40,405 nt of DNA from Verrucomicrobiia bacterium (lineage in GTDB: Bacteria > Verrucomicrobiota > Verrucomicrobiia > Verrucomicrobiales > DEV007), in NCBI GenBank assembly GCA_020439995.1, contig JAGROY010000093.1, positions 1-40,405 on the forward strand. The letters are read 5' to 3'. Under the pieces are notes generated by a model, which was not told where the DNA came from, did not search any database, and saw only the letters and a list, made by a program, of their open reading frames with translations. Within the stretch, counting starts at the first letter, position 1. The number at the start of each line of letters is the position of its first letter. Below are positions 16,082-24,909 of this stretch, piece after piece. The position numbers were made by a program, and so were the translations under genes.

Positions 16082-18109
16082 ATGCAAGACACACTCCACT
16101 TTGCCCAGCCTGTCTGGATCTATGCCGGAATCGCCATCTGTGCGGGACTGCTGATCGCGTTTCGACAATTTGAGCGCAGCCGCAAAGCAGCTCTGGCCAA
16201 GTTTGCCTCGCCCGGTATCGTGCAGCGGCTTCTAGCAGGAGTCTCAGACCGAAAACGTTACTTGAAGCGCGGCCTCTTCCTGGTCGGCGTAGCCTTGCTT
16301 TTCCTTGCTCTAGCACGTCCACAGTTTGGGAGCCAGTGGCAGGAGGTAAAACGCCGGGGGATTGATATCGTATTCGCACTCGACACTTCGCGGAGCATGC
16401 TCGCGGAAGATGTCAGCCCAAGCCGCCTTGAGCGCGCCAAGCTCGGAATGATGGACTTTGTGGAAAAACTGCAGGGCGACCGTGTAGGTCTAATCCCATT
16501 CGCCGGCAGCGCGTTCACCTTGTGCCCGCTGACACTCGACTACGATGCCTTCCACCAATCGCTCGAAGCGGCAAATACCGACATCATTCCTCACAAAGGC
16601 ACTGACCTCGCGAGTGCAATTCGCGAGGCCGAGAGCCTGTTCGCTGAAAGTGGCAACAATCACAAGTTTCTAGTGCTCATCACCGATGGCGAGGATTTGA
16701 AAGGAGATGCTCTCACGGCGGCACAGAAAGCGAATGACGAAGGGATGAAAATATTCACCGTGGGTGTGGGCAGCGCGGCGGGTGAGTTGATCCCGGTGCG
16801 CGGATCTCAGGGGCAGGATTTTCTTAAAGATGCATCCGGGCAGCCGGTGCGATCAGCGCTTGATGAGTCAATGCTCACTCAGATCGCCCAGGCCACTGGA
16901 GCTATCTACGCTCCGTTCGGCCAGGGGGCGGAGGGACTCCAAACCATCTACCGTGAAAAGCTCAGCCTGGTGCCAAAGGACGAACTGCACCAGCGCATGC
17001 AACAGGTGGCCATCGAGCGCTTCGAGTGGCCCCTTGGTGCCGCGTTGTTGTGCTTCCTGCTGCGCTACCTGCTTGGCGATCGTAAGCGGCCGCCCCTTTC
17101 ATCAGAGCACGTCGTCACCGCCGGTCGCAGAACAAGATTGCCAGCAACTGGGCTTGCGCTCATTCTCTTCACCTCGCTCACCTGGATTTCCCCGGAAGCT
17201 GCATCAGCGCAGACTCCAGATCCTCGAGTAACCTACAACGACGCCACCACTGCCTATCAGAGAGGTGACTACACCGCTGCAAAAGAAGGGCTGCAAGCGA
17301 CGCTTGCCACCGACGATCTCAGCCTCCAGAATCGTGGATACTACAATCTGGGCAATACGCTTTTCCGCGAAGGCAGCCAGTCGATCCAAACGAAGCCCGA
17401 GGACACCATCGCGCGCTGGGAGGAAAGCATCAAGGCCTACGAAGGTGCCATCGCCCTCAATCCCGCGGATGCCGATGCCCAATACAATCGCGACCTTGTG
17501 CAAAAGAAACTGGATGCGCTGAAGCAGCGCCAGCAAGAGCAAAAGCAAAAGGAGGATCAGCAACAGAAAGAGGAAAATCAGAAGAAGAACGAGGACGGAG
17601 GCGGAGATAAGCATTCTGACAACGACCAGGCGGATAAGCCATCTGACGGGAGCAAATCTGAGGAAGGCAAGGATGGTTCGAATTCCGACACCACCGACAC
17701 TAAAGAGGACGATGGCGCGAAAAAGTCTAGTGAGGAGCAACAGAAAGGCGGCGAGCAGGAGCAGACTGGCGAAAAAGAACCCAAACCTGATGATTCCACC
17801 AGCGGGAAACAGAAGCCTGAATCGGCGAAACAGGAACCGAAATCAGATCAAGGCAACCCAGCGGAAAAAAAGCCAGACCAACCAGCCAAATCTGCAACCG
17901 AAGCTGACGGCGAGCAAACTGAACCGAAGGAACAAGGCGAAGCCGCTCCTGTGGGTGAGCGCCGCAATCCAGGAGAAATGACGCCCGGAGAGGCCGCGCA
18001 GCTCCTCGATTCGCTTAAGGACGACGAAGACGATGTGATTTTCGCCCCAGCAAGGCAACAGGGCCGGTTCCGTGATCCTAACAACACAACGAACGGCAAG
18101 GACTGGTAG
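16082..18109 (+). CDS. batB: BatB-BatC fusion: VWA domain plus TPR and charged tail
   Basis: At 675 residues this is about twice the length of BatB. The N-terminal part is BatB-like: helices near 11-28 and 62-79, a VWA domain with MIDAS Asp101-x-Ser103-x-Ser105 (ALDTSRSM) and LITDGED, and a third helix near 314-331. A basic loop (GDRKRPP, GRRTR) is followed by a fourth hydrophobic segment (about 352-370) ending EAASA-QTPDP at 373-381, which looks exactly like a signal peptide. After it come TPR-type repeats (about 380-480) and a very hydrophilic Lys/Glu/Gln/Asp-rich tail (about 480-640), the BatC signature. Separate batB and batC genes appear to have joined in frame; cleavage at Ala376 could still yield two products (inference). 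Confidence 0.9.
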   Translation: MQDTLHFAQPVWIYAGIAICAGLLIAFRQFERSRKAALAKFASPGIVQRLLAGVSDRKRYLKRGLFLVGVALLFLALARPQFGSQWQEVKRRGIDIVFALDTSRSMLAEDVSPSRLERAKLGMMDFVEKLQGDRVGLIPFAGSAFTLCPLTLDYDAFHQSLEAANTDIIPHKGTDLASAIREAESLFAESGNNHKFLVLITDGEDLKGDALTAAQKANDEGMKIFTVGVGSAAGELIPVRGSQGQDFLKDASGQPVRSALDESMLTQIAQATGAIYAPFGQGAEGLQTIYREKLSLVPKDELHQRMQQVAIERFEWPLGAALLCFLLRYLLGDRKRPPLSSEHVVTAGRRTRLPATGLALILFTSLTWISPEAASAQTPDPRVTYNDATTAYQRGDYTAAKEGLQATLATDDLSLQNRGYYNLGNTLFREGSQSIQTKPEDTIARWEESIKAYEGAIALNPADADAQYNRDLVQKKLDALKQRQQEQKQKEDQQQKEENQKKNEDGGGDKHSDNDQADKPSDGSKSEEGKDGSNSDTTDTKEDDGAKKSSEEQQKGGEQEQTGEKEPKPDDSTSGKQKPESAKQEPKSDQGNPAEKKPDQPAKSATEADGEQTEPKEQGEAAPVGERRNPGEMTPGEAAQLLDSLKDDEDDVIFAPARQQGRFRDPNNTTNGKDW

Positions 18110-18141
18110 GCCATCATTTCCAATCATAGACGACATTCACC

Positions 18142-20094
18142 ATGAACAATCGAATCTCATCGATCAGCAACCTGGGCCGAACAGCATGTTTGCTGGCACT
18201 CGCCTGCCTTTCCACCACCGCGCTTGCGATCGCAGCCTCGTCGGCGACGGTCAACGCATCTCTTGAGCAGGAGCGCATTGCAGCAGGTGCGACCACCACA
18301 TTTACCATTACCGTCGACGGCACACAGTCCGCGCCCCGCCCGCAGACACCTGTGGTGGACGGACTGGAATTCTATCCCGCGGGCCAGAGCAGTCGCTATC
18401 AGTCGATCAATGGACGGACATCGGTCAGCATTGGCTACCAGTTCACAGTCCTGGCACGTCGTGAAGGCCGCTTCGAGATTCCTCCGATCGCGATCAGTGT
18501 TGACGGACACACCCTGCAGACCGATCCAGTGACGCTTATCGTATCGAAAGGCAGTGCCCTGCCCGCGCCTGCGACACAGCCACCGGGCCTCACTACCAGG
18601 CCCAGCGCGCGTGGTGGTAGCAGTGGAGACGCGAAAAACAGCGACATCGCAAAACTGACCCTCACACTTCCTGATCGCAACTCAGACTCTGCCTACGTGG
18701 GCGAACTCATTCCCATCAAACTGGAAGCCTGGTTCAGGGAAGGCGCGCAAGTTTCGTTGACATCTAAACCAACAATGGACGGCCAGGCCTACACGCTGCA
18801 CAACATCAGTGACGAACCCAGCCAGGAGGTCAAGACGGTAAGTGGCGAACCCTACCGTGTGATCACCTGGTATGGTGGACTATCAGCAGTGAAAGCCGGA
18901 AAATACCCGGTTGATATCCGGCTCGATGCCACCGTCGCGGTGCGTCAACAGAGGACGCGGGGCACCTCGCGCACGCTGCCCGGGTTCGGCAGACTCAGCG
19001 ATCCGCTCTTCGACAATTTTTTCAACAGCGCCTTCGACGACTTCTTTGCGCCGATGGTGGAGCAGGATATCAAGCTGGCCACAGAAGAACGCGTCCTCGA
19101 AATTCAGCCACTCCCAGGCGAAGGAAAACCCGACAATTTCTCAGGAGCGGTCGGCCAGTTCGCAATTCATTCGTTTTCACTGCCGACCACTGCCAAGACA
19201 GGCGAGCCCGTAAAAATCCGCGTCAGCGTGGAGGGAACGGGGAACTTCGATCGCGTCAACTGCCCCGAACTCGACCCCAGGGATGCATGGAAAACCTATC
19301 AGCCAAAAAGTGATTTTGTAGCTCTCGACTCTGCTGGATTTCAAGGACGCAAAACCTTTGATCTCAACGCCGTACCGAAAAAGCCAGGCTCGACTGAGAC
19401 CCAGTTTGCCTTCTCCTATTTCGACCCGAAAACCGGCAGGTATGCATCCGCCGCCAGTGAACCTGTCCCACTGACGATTACGGGGAGCCCACTGACTGAT
19501 GCCATCGAGCCGAACTCCGCCGGAACACCCCCCTCCCAGGCCGACAGCCCCGCCACATCTTCCAGCACTAACATTGATTCGAAATCGATCGCTCCACTGA
19601 AGACTGCGGACACAGCTCCAGTAAATCTCACTCCACTCTATCGGCGTCCGTGGTTCGTCACTCTGCACGGCGGCCTGGCATTCATAACGATCGTCGCATT
19701 GATCGCGGGACGCATCCGCCAGCGCCGGATGAATCCTGAGTCGATCGCTGCACGCGAGTCTCAGCACCGCCTCGAACAGGCGCTGGAAGCAGTCGACCAC
19801 GCCCGGCTCAAAGCAGATTCATCAGCGTTCTTTCTTGCCGGTCGTAGAGCCCTGCAGATTCGTGCAGGCTTGGTAAGCAAACGGAATCCAGAAACTCTGA
19901 CGGGGGCCGACTTTGCCAGCGGCTCCATCGCGAGACAGGTATTCGAACTCGCCGACGCCTCAGAATACTCGCATGTGTCTGTGGATCCCGAGCAGCTCTC
20001 CCATTGGCAAACGAAACTGGACCAGGCAATCGCTGAGCTGCAAGCCAGCCTTGAATCCAAACCATTCAGGAATCCGAACACGAACATTCAATGA
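18142..20094 (+). CDS. batD: BatD-like protein (oxygen tolerance)
   Basis: The 650-residue protein has a signal peptide (about 1-32, Ala-rich ending) and a mature N-terminus (SATVNASLEQERIAAGATTTFTITVDG) typical of BatD. Repeated Ig-like beta domains extend to about 470, then a Ser/Thr/Pro-rich linker, a transmembrane helix (about 509-528, FVTLHGGLAFITIVALIAG) and a cytoplasmic helical tail. The bulk would be periplasmic. Its stop overlaps the batE start by four bases (ATGA). BatD is thought to join the VWA Bat proteins in a membrane complex. Confidence 0.9.
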   Translation: MNNRISSISNLGRTACLLALACLSTTALAIAASSATVNASLEQERIAAGATTTFTITVDGTQSAPRPQTPVVDGLEFYPAGQSSRYQSINGRTSVSIGYQFTVLARREGRFEIPPIAISVDGHTLQTDPVTLIVSKGSALPAPATQPPGLTTRPSARGGSSGDAKNSDIAKLTLTLPDRNSDSAYVGELIPIKLEAWFREGAQVSLTSKPTMDGQAYTLHNISDEPSQEVKTVSGEPYRVITWYGGLSAVKAGKYPVDIRLDATVAVRQQRTRGTSRTLPGFGRLSDPLFDNFFNSAFDDFFAPMVEQDIKLATEERVLEIQPLPGEGKPDNFSGAVGQFAIHSFSLPTTAKTGEPVKIRVSVEGTGNFDRVNCPELDPRDAWKTYQPKSDFVALDSAGFQGRKTFDLNAVPKKPGSTETQFAFSYFDPKTGRYASAASEPVPLTITGSPLTDAIEPNSAGTPPSQADSPATSSSTNIDSKSIAPLKTADTAPVNLTPLYRRPWFVTLHGGLAFITIVALIAGRIRQRRMNPESIAARESQHRLEQALEAVDHARLKADSSAFFLAGRRALQIRAGLVSKRNPETLTGADFASGSIARQVFELADASEYSHVSVDPEQLSHWQTKLDQAIAELQASLESKPFRNPNTNIQ

Positions 20095-20825
20095 AAGCCA
20101 TCATTCTCACTCTGATTGCATTTCTCGCGCTACTTCCACTGGCCCAGCCGTCTCAAGCTTCCTTCGGTCAAGCCAATGAGTTGGCTAAAGCCGAAAAATG
20201 GCCGGAAGCAATTGCCGCCTACAAAGAAACCCTGAACAGCTCCGGCCCCACCGCTGCCGCACTCTACAATCTTGGCAATGCCCACTACGCAAACGGAGAC
20301 ACAGGACGAGCCATTCTCAGCTGGGAACAAGCGAAACTTGCGGCTCCGAACGACGCCGACATTGCCCACAACCTGTCAGTTGCCCGTCGCGACACGGGCA
20401 CGGAAAATCCCCAGCCTCCAGCCTGGCAGACGCCAGCGTTTTGGCTCAGCCTCAATGGTTGGGCAACGACCGGCTCCCTCGCGCTTGCAGCCTTGGCAGC
20501 CGTAGCGATCCTTAGTGCATTCGGAGTTAAAGTTCGCGGCCAGCGCCTGCTGTGCCTCACAGCCGTCGCAGTAGCGATCCTGGGTACCACAGCCGTCGGC
20601 CTGCGCGCCCACGAAAGCCGCAACGCCATCATTGTAGCAGCAGACGCCCCCCTCCGCATCTCACCATTCGATGGAGCCCGCCCGCTGGACACCTTAGCAC
20701 CGGGGACAACCGTTCAAGTTCTGCGCAAGCATGGTTCGTTCACACAGATCGTCACGAGCGACGGCAACAAAGGCTGGATCAATGACACCGCAGTCGAGTC
20801 GGTGCTTCCTGCTGACGCACGTTAG
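20091..20825 (+). CDS. batE: BatE-like protein: signal peptide, TPR, two helices, SH3
   Basis: The 244-residue protein has a signal peptide (1-23, ending SQA), a TPR pair (about 25-100, with AALYNLGNAHYANGDTGRAILSWEQA), two membrane helices (about 122-145 and 153-172) and a C-terminal bacterial SH3-like domain (about 180-240, DAPLRISPFDGARPLDTLAPG). This order is that of BatE. It is the last gene of the operon and overlaps batD by four bases. Confidence 0.88.
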   Translation: MKAIILTLIAFLALLPLAQPSQASFGQANELAKAEKWPEAIAAYKETLNSSGPTAAALYNLGNAHYANGDTGRAILSWEQAKLAAPNDADIAHNLSVARRDTGTENPQPPAWQTPAFWLSLNGWATTGSLALAALAAVAILSAFGVKVRGQRLLCLTAVAVAILGTTAVGLRAHESRNAIIVAADAPLRISPFDGARPLDTLAPGTTVQVLRKHGSFTQIVTSDGNKGWINDTAVESVLPADAR

Positions 20826-20846
20826 ACGGACTCGTTGGGCGCTAAA

Positions 20847-20861
20847 AACCGGGCGGCGGTT
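20847..20861 (+). terminator. Possible weak terminator after the Bat operon
   Basis: AACCG and CGGTT form a five-pair stem around GGCGG, preceded by an A-run (20844-20848) and followed by CAATTTT. The stem is short, but the position 22 bases after batE is sensible. Confidence 0.3.
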
Positions 20862-20936
20862 CAATTTTACGCTTTGCCCCTGGCAATTGATCTACTTTTG
20901 TCCCATGCTGACACGTCAAGTGTAGCCAGCCGAAAG

Positions 20937-22145
20937 ATGCCCAGATCGCCCGCAAAATTTTTCCTTCACCGTGTAAAACTTCGCAATTTCAAGAGCGTGG
21001 CGGGATGCGATGTTGCCCTTAGCCAACTGACATTGTGTGTAGGAGCGAACGGTTCTGGAAAAAGCAATTTCCTCGATGCCCTCAATTTCGTTGCCGACGC
21101 ATTACTCACCTCTCTTGATCACGCATTGAGAGTCCGTGGAGGCATCAAAGACGTCCGTCGAAGATCAGCCGGACGCCCCAACCATTTCACCGTCCGACTT
21201 GAGTTCACTCTCGACCAAAATCTTCAAGGGCACTATGCATTCACAATAGGGGCTAAAAAGGGTGGAGGTTTTGAGGTACTTGACGAAGAGTGCCGCATTA
21301 GTGAGGGCGCACTGGACAAAGAATTCTTTCGAGTGAAGAAAGGAGAGATCACAACCAGCTCCCTTGCGATTACTCCGGCTTACACAAACGACCGACTGTA
21401 TCTCGTCAAGCTTTCGGGAGAACCGGGATTCCGTCCGCTATACGATGCTCTCTCGCGCATGTCATTTTACCGTCTCGCCCCGGACTCCATACGTCATATC
21501 CAGCCCGCAGACGATGGGCTGTTGCTCGCAAAAGACGGAGCTAATCTGGCTAGTGTCTTTGCTCGCCTTGATCCCCCTCGTCAGCAAAGAGTTATCGCGT
21601 ATCTGGCTGCTATCGTGCCAGGTATTGAAAAGGTGTCGACGAAGCATCTCGCTGGAAATGAGACGCTGGAGTTCAAACAACTCGTCGAGGAAGACCATCC
21701 ACCTCAGACATTTCTCGCCAATTGCATGTCAGACGGAACCCTGAGAGCGTTGGGAATTCTCGTCGCCTTGCTGCAAGAACGTAGAGTAGGCACCGAAACT
21801 TCTCAACTGGTGGCAATCGAAGAACCGGAAATTGCCCTTCACCCAGCTGCTGCCGGCATACTGTTCGACGTTCTTAGAGAGGGTAGTGAGACACGCCAAG
21901 TATTGGTTACAAGCCATAGTCCAGACCTTCTCGACAACCCAAACATCTCGGCCGATGATCTGCTCGCAGTAGAAATGAAGAATGGCACTACAGTCATCGC
22001 GCCGATTGATAATGCGGGCCGTCAGGCGCTGCGGGAAAGCCTCTATACGCCTGGAGAACTCCTCCGCCTCAATCAACTTTCGCCGGACTACGAAAATGCT
22101 GCACCACCGGTTACCTACCAACAAATGAAACTCTTCGATCTCTAG
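20937..22145 (+). CDS. OLD/AAA_21-type ATPase (SMC/ABC-like), candidate defence gene
   Basis: The protein has 402 residues from this start. The N-terminal KLRNFKSVAGCDVALSQLT leads to Walker A GANGSGKS (36-43), the classic start of AAA_15/AAA_21/OLD ATPases. An ABC-like signature (CMSDGTLRALGILVAL), Walker B with catalytic Glu (LVAIEEPEIALHP) and the His switch (LVTSHSPDLLDN) follow in order. No nuclease domain is fused. The frame is open back to an ATG at 20835, but the extra 34 residues do not look like the family, and MPRSPAKFFLHRVKL at 20937 is the natural start. It is coupled to a DUF4276 gene (the stop TAG shares its G with the next GTG). ATPase plus TOPRIM-like protein is the architecture of several anti-phage systems. 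By eye the pair is somewhat less GC-rich than its neighbours. Confidence 0.88.
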   Translation: MPRSPAKFFLHRVKLRNFKSVAGCDVALSQLTLCVGANGSGKSNFLDALNFVADALLTSLDHALRVRGGIKDVRRRSAGRPNHFTVRLEFTLDQNLQGHYAFTIGAKKGGGFEVLDEECRISEGALDKEFFRVKKGEITTSSLAITPAYTNDRLYLVKLSGEPGFRPLYDALSRMSFYRLAPDSIRHIQPADDGLLLAKDGANLASVFARLDPPRQQRVIAYLAAIVPGIEKVSTKHLAGNETLEFKQLVEEDHPPQTFLANCMSDGTLRALGILVALLQERRVGTETSQLVAIEEPEIALHPAAAGILFDVLREGSETRQVLVTSHSPDLLDNPNISADDLLAVEMKNGTTVIAPIDNAGRQALRESLYTPGELLRLNQLSPDYENAAPPVTYQQMKLFDL

Positions 22146-22750
22146 TGGCCGGACTCGTCATCGTCACTATCGTCGAAGGTCACGGTGAGGTTAAGGCCTT
22201 ACCAATTCTTTTGCGTAGGCTGGTCGCCGAGTTGGCACCACAAGCGATTTATGAAATACCACCCCCAATTCGAATTGCTCGCTCCAGCTTTCTAAATCGT
22301 GAGAATGAGCGGGAGAGAACCATCAAGCTGGCTTCGCTAAAAGGTGGCAATCCCAAAAGCTCGATGATCCTGCTGCTCTTCGATGCCGACGATGACTGCC
22401 CTGCTGAAAAAGTACCAGAGCTTCTGCAAATGAGCCGAGACGTCCGGGACGATTTCCCTATGGCTCTCACCTTGGCCAAGTCTGAATACGAAGCATGGTT
22501 CCTGGCAGCAGCAGAGTCTCTCCGAGGCAAACGTTCGCTCCCGCCAGACTTGGAGCGCCCTGCTGATCCCGAATCCGTACGAGATGCGAAAGGCTGGATC
22601 AAGCGTAACCGTTCCGACCAAATTTACAGTGAGACCCTCGACCAGGCTGCGTATTCAGCACTTTTCGATTTTACCGAAGCCCGCACCCATTCCCCTTCTT
22701 TCGACAAATTCTGCCGCGACTTCGAGCGACTGATTGCGCCGTTTATCTAG
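22145..22750 (+). CDS. DUF4276 family protein (TOPRIM-like), partner of the ATPase
   Basis: The 201-residue protein starts at a GTG that overlaps the ATPase stop codon by one base. The N-terminus VIVTIVEGHGEVKALPILLRRL carries the VEGxxE motif of TOPRIM-like nucleases, and LLLFDADDDCP supplies the acidic D-x-D cluster. KSEYEAWFLAA is the other DUF4276 hallmark. DUF4276 is grouped with TOPRIM-like families (established knowledge). It regularly follows an AAA ATPase, as does AriB/DUF4435 in PARIS. The likely role is a nuclease effector held or triggered by the ATPase (inference). No signal peptide or membrane segment is seen. Confidence 0.85.
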   Translation: MAGLVIVTIVEGHGEVKALPILLRRLVAELAPQAIYEIPPPIRIARSSFLNRENERERTIKLASLKGGNPKSSMILLLFDADDDCPAEKVPELLQMSRDVRDDFPMALTLAKSEYEAWFLAAAESLRGKRSLPPDLERPADPESVRDAKGWIKRNRSDQIYSETLDQAAYSALFDFTEARTHSPSFDKFCRDFERLIAPFI

Positions 22751-22983
22751 CAATAGATCGAATCAAACACCACTAACCTCAGCCGTAAGGATCTCGCGCC
22801 ACTGCAGAGACCGGTTGTGTGGCGGAAGGCAATGCTGTTTTTCTGTCGCTCGAAACCCATTCGATAGCCAGCCGGGCAAATTCCTTGCGCCAGAAATATC
22901 GCGAACGTTCTTCCGATTTCTGTCCGCTCATCGCTCTGAAGGGAAGTATATAGAAAACTTTGCCTCTCCTGCGCCGTTAAAAC

Positions 22984-24909
22984 GTGAACTCATTGCCTCC
23001 GAATCCCAGCGATCAAACACTGCTTGCCCGCTACGCCCGTGAAGCGGATGAACAGGCCTTCAATATTCTGGTCGAAAAATACACTCCACTGGTATTCGGC
23101 GTGGCACTTCGCAGGACTGGGCAGCAACCACTGGCGGAAGAGGTCTCGCAGAATGTTTTCGTAGCGCTGGCGCAGAAAGCTGCATCACTCGGCAGCCAGC
23201 GATCGATCGGGGCATGGCTGCACCGCGCGGCGACACTGGAATCGCTACGCGCGTTGCGAAAAGACAGAAATCAAAAACGCCACATCGCCATGATTCGTGA
23301 CCGACAGGAGCCACTCATGCCCACAGACGATGAACTCTGGCACGATGTCCGCCCGCTGCTGGACGAGCTGCTCGATCGACTCGCTGCACGCGATCGCGAC
23401 ATCCTCATCAAGCATTTCTTTGAAGGGCTGCAGTTTCCCGAAATCGCCAGGAACACCGGAGTTCCGGCAGCCACACTGCAAAAACGCAGCATGCGCGCGC
23501 TGAAGAAGCTTGGCGATCTGCTGAAGCGCAAAGGCATAGTCGCACCCGCCGCGCTGCTGGCAGCAGGACTCGCTTCCGAGTTCGCCATCACAGCGCCTGC
23601 GGGACTCGCGGCAAAGATTGCCGCAAGTGCCGTGAGTTCGACAGCCACCGCGACTTCGACCATCTCCAGCTTTTTGACGACCATGACAACACAGAAGATC
23701 GTATTCAGCGCAACGGCATTTCTGCTAGCAGCAGCGGTGCCCGTCGGCATCGGCTGGGCACCGCTCCAGTTTGCATCGGCGACAGCGCCGCAGGCTTCTC
23801 CATTTGATCCTGACGCATTTCGCAAGGCCCTGACTACCGAACCACTCGACACGCGATCCCTTCAACGACTTGTGTTTACACTGGATATCGCACAGGTACG
23901 CACCGCCATCGGGGTGCTGGACGATTTGGCGGATGAACGCACCTACACGATCACACGCGCCGCATTCGCCCGCTGGGGTGAGCTGGCACCGGAAGATGCC
24001 ATCGTGCAGGCAATCGATCCCAGCCGGGGCAATGCTGCCCTATATGCGGTAAATGGTGCGTGGATCACGTGGGCTTTTGCTGACTGGCAGGCCGCATGCG
24101 AATGGGCCAAGAGGAACAAGATTGACTTCCTTGATGAAGGCTACTTCTATGTCTTTCAGGACTATCTCGAAGTGATGGCGGGGATTGACGGTGCCACCGC
24201 CTTGGCCCATACCTTTGAACTACAGCGGGATCATCCTGAGCTGCGTTCAAGATTGCTCTACGCTGCTCTGAAAACTTGGGCAAAACATGAGCCAGGCCCC
24301 GCCATTGCCTGGATGCGGGATCAACTCGGAAATAACGAGGAACGGGACGGTTTGATCTGTAGTGCAATGCAGGCCCTCGCGCCGTTCGATTTACAAAGCG
24401 CAATGGAAGGCGGCTCCCTAATACACGACAATGAGGTTGCTCGCTTTTTCTGGGACACGGTGCTCCAGAACCTGGAACAGCGGCACCGACGGGACGAACG
24501 GCCGCAGACGGATTCGCCACTGGCAAAGAGCATCCGGAACCTAGCAGACTATTTCGAACAAATGGATGCCGGAGATACCTGGCAGGACAGCAATCTAGAA
24601 CTTGCGGGCAGAGTCGTCTCGCTCCATTCACCATCCAGAGCTGTCGAACTGACTCGAGGGATCGATGATCCGTTGAAGCAGAGTCTTTTTTGTTCAGGAA
24701 TCCTCAGTAACACCCCAAAGGATGATCCCACATTGGTAATCGACGCGGCTAACGCCATTGCCCTGGATTCCGCGCCAAACGGGCTCGGCAGATTCCTCAT
24801 CGACTGGAAAGAGCACGATCTCCAAGCCGCAACAAAATGGGTCGCAGAACTTCCCCCCGGAAAGAAGAGAGACCTCGCCGTTCTACTCATACCCGTCACT
24901 GCTGAATGA
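22984..24909 (+). CDS. ECF sigma factor fused to transmembrane segment and W-x3-D-P repeat domain
   Basis: The 641-residue protein starts at GTG. Residues about 10-80 are sigma region 2 (LLARYAREADEQAFNILVEKYTPLVFGVALRRTG) and about 115-180 are region 4 (DRDILIKHFFEGLQFPEIARNTGVPAATLQKR, then ALKKLGDLLKRKG). An Ala-rich hydrophobic stretch (about 190-230) and a clear membrane helix (about 238-258, IVFSATAFLLAAAVPVGIGW) follow. The remaining roughly 380 residues are helical repeats with motifs such as ITWAFADWQAACEWA, WAKHEPGPAIAWM and WKEHDLQAATKWV. Sigma factor, anchor and an extracytoplasmic domain are thus one chain. Extended ECF factors are known in Planctomycetes and Verrucomicrobia; the ligand is unknown. 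The stop overlaps the next gene by four bases (ATGA). The 233-base gap upstream holds no gene that I can see. Confidence 0.87.
   Translation: MNSLPPNPSDQTLLARYAREADEQAFNILVEKYTPLVFGVALRRTGQQPLAEEVSQNVFVALAQKAASLGSQRSIGAWLHRAATLESLRALRKDRNQKRHIAMIRDRQEPLMPTDDELWHDVRPLLDELLDRLAARDRDILIKHFFEGLQFPEIARNTGVPAATLQKRSMRALKKLGDLLKRKGIVAPAALLAAGLASEFAITAPAGLAAKIAASAVSSTATATSTISSFLTTMTTQKIVFSATAFLLAAAVPVGIGWAPLQFASATAPQASPFDPDAFRKALTTEPLDTRSLQRLVFTLDIAQVRTAIGVLDDLADERTYTITRAAFARWGELAPEDAIVQAIDPSRGNAALYAVNGAWITWAFADWQAACEWAKRNKIDFLDEGYFYVFQDYLEVMAGIDGATALAHTFELQRDHPELRSRLLYAALKTWAKHEPGPAIAWMRDQLGNNEERDGLICSAMQALAPFDLQSAMEGGSLIHDNEVARFFWDTVLQNLEQRHRRDERPQTDSPLAKSIRNLADYFEQMDAGDTWQDSNLELAGRVVSLHSPSRAVELTRGIDDPLKQSLFCSGILSNTPKDDPTLVIDAANAIALDSAPNGLGRFLIDWKEHDLQAATKWVAELPPGKKRDLAVLLIPVTAE

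Noticed and set aside
17520..18000. Long shadow frames opposite the Lys/Glu/Gln-rich part of BatB/C, one rich in Leu like a membrane protein
   Set aside because: These are the expected antisense of a low-complexity Lys/Glu coding stretch; the sense frame is a clear BatC tail.
22903..22925. GAACGTTC palindrome followed 15 bases after GAAC by GTCC, resembling an ECF-type promoter or SOS box upstream of the sigma fusion
   Set aside because: The spacing is shorter than usual for ECF promoters, and the palindrome lacks the spaced arms of a LexA box; likely chance.
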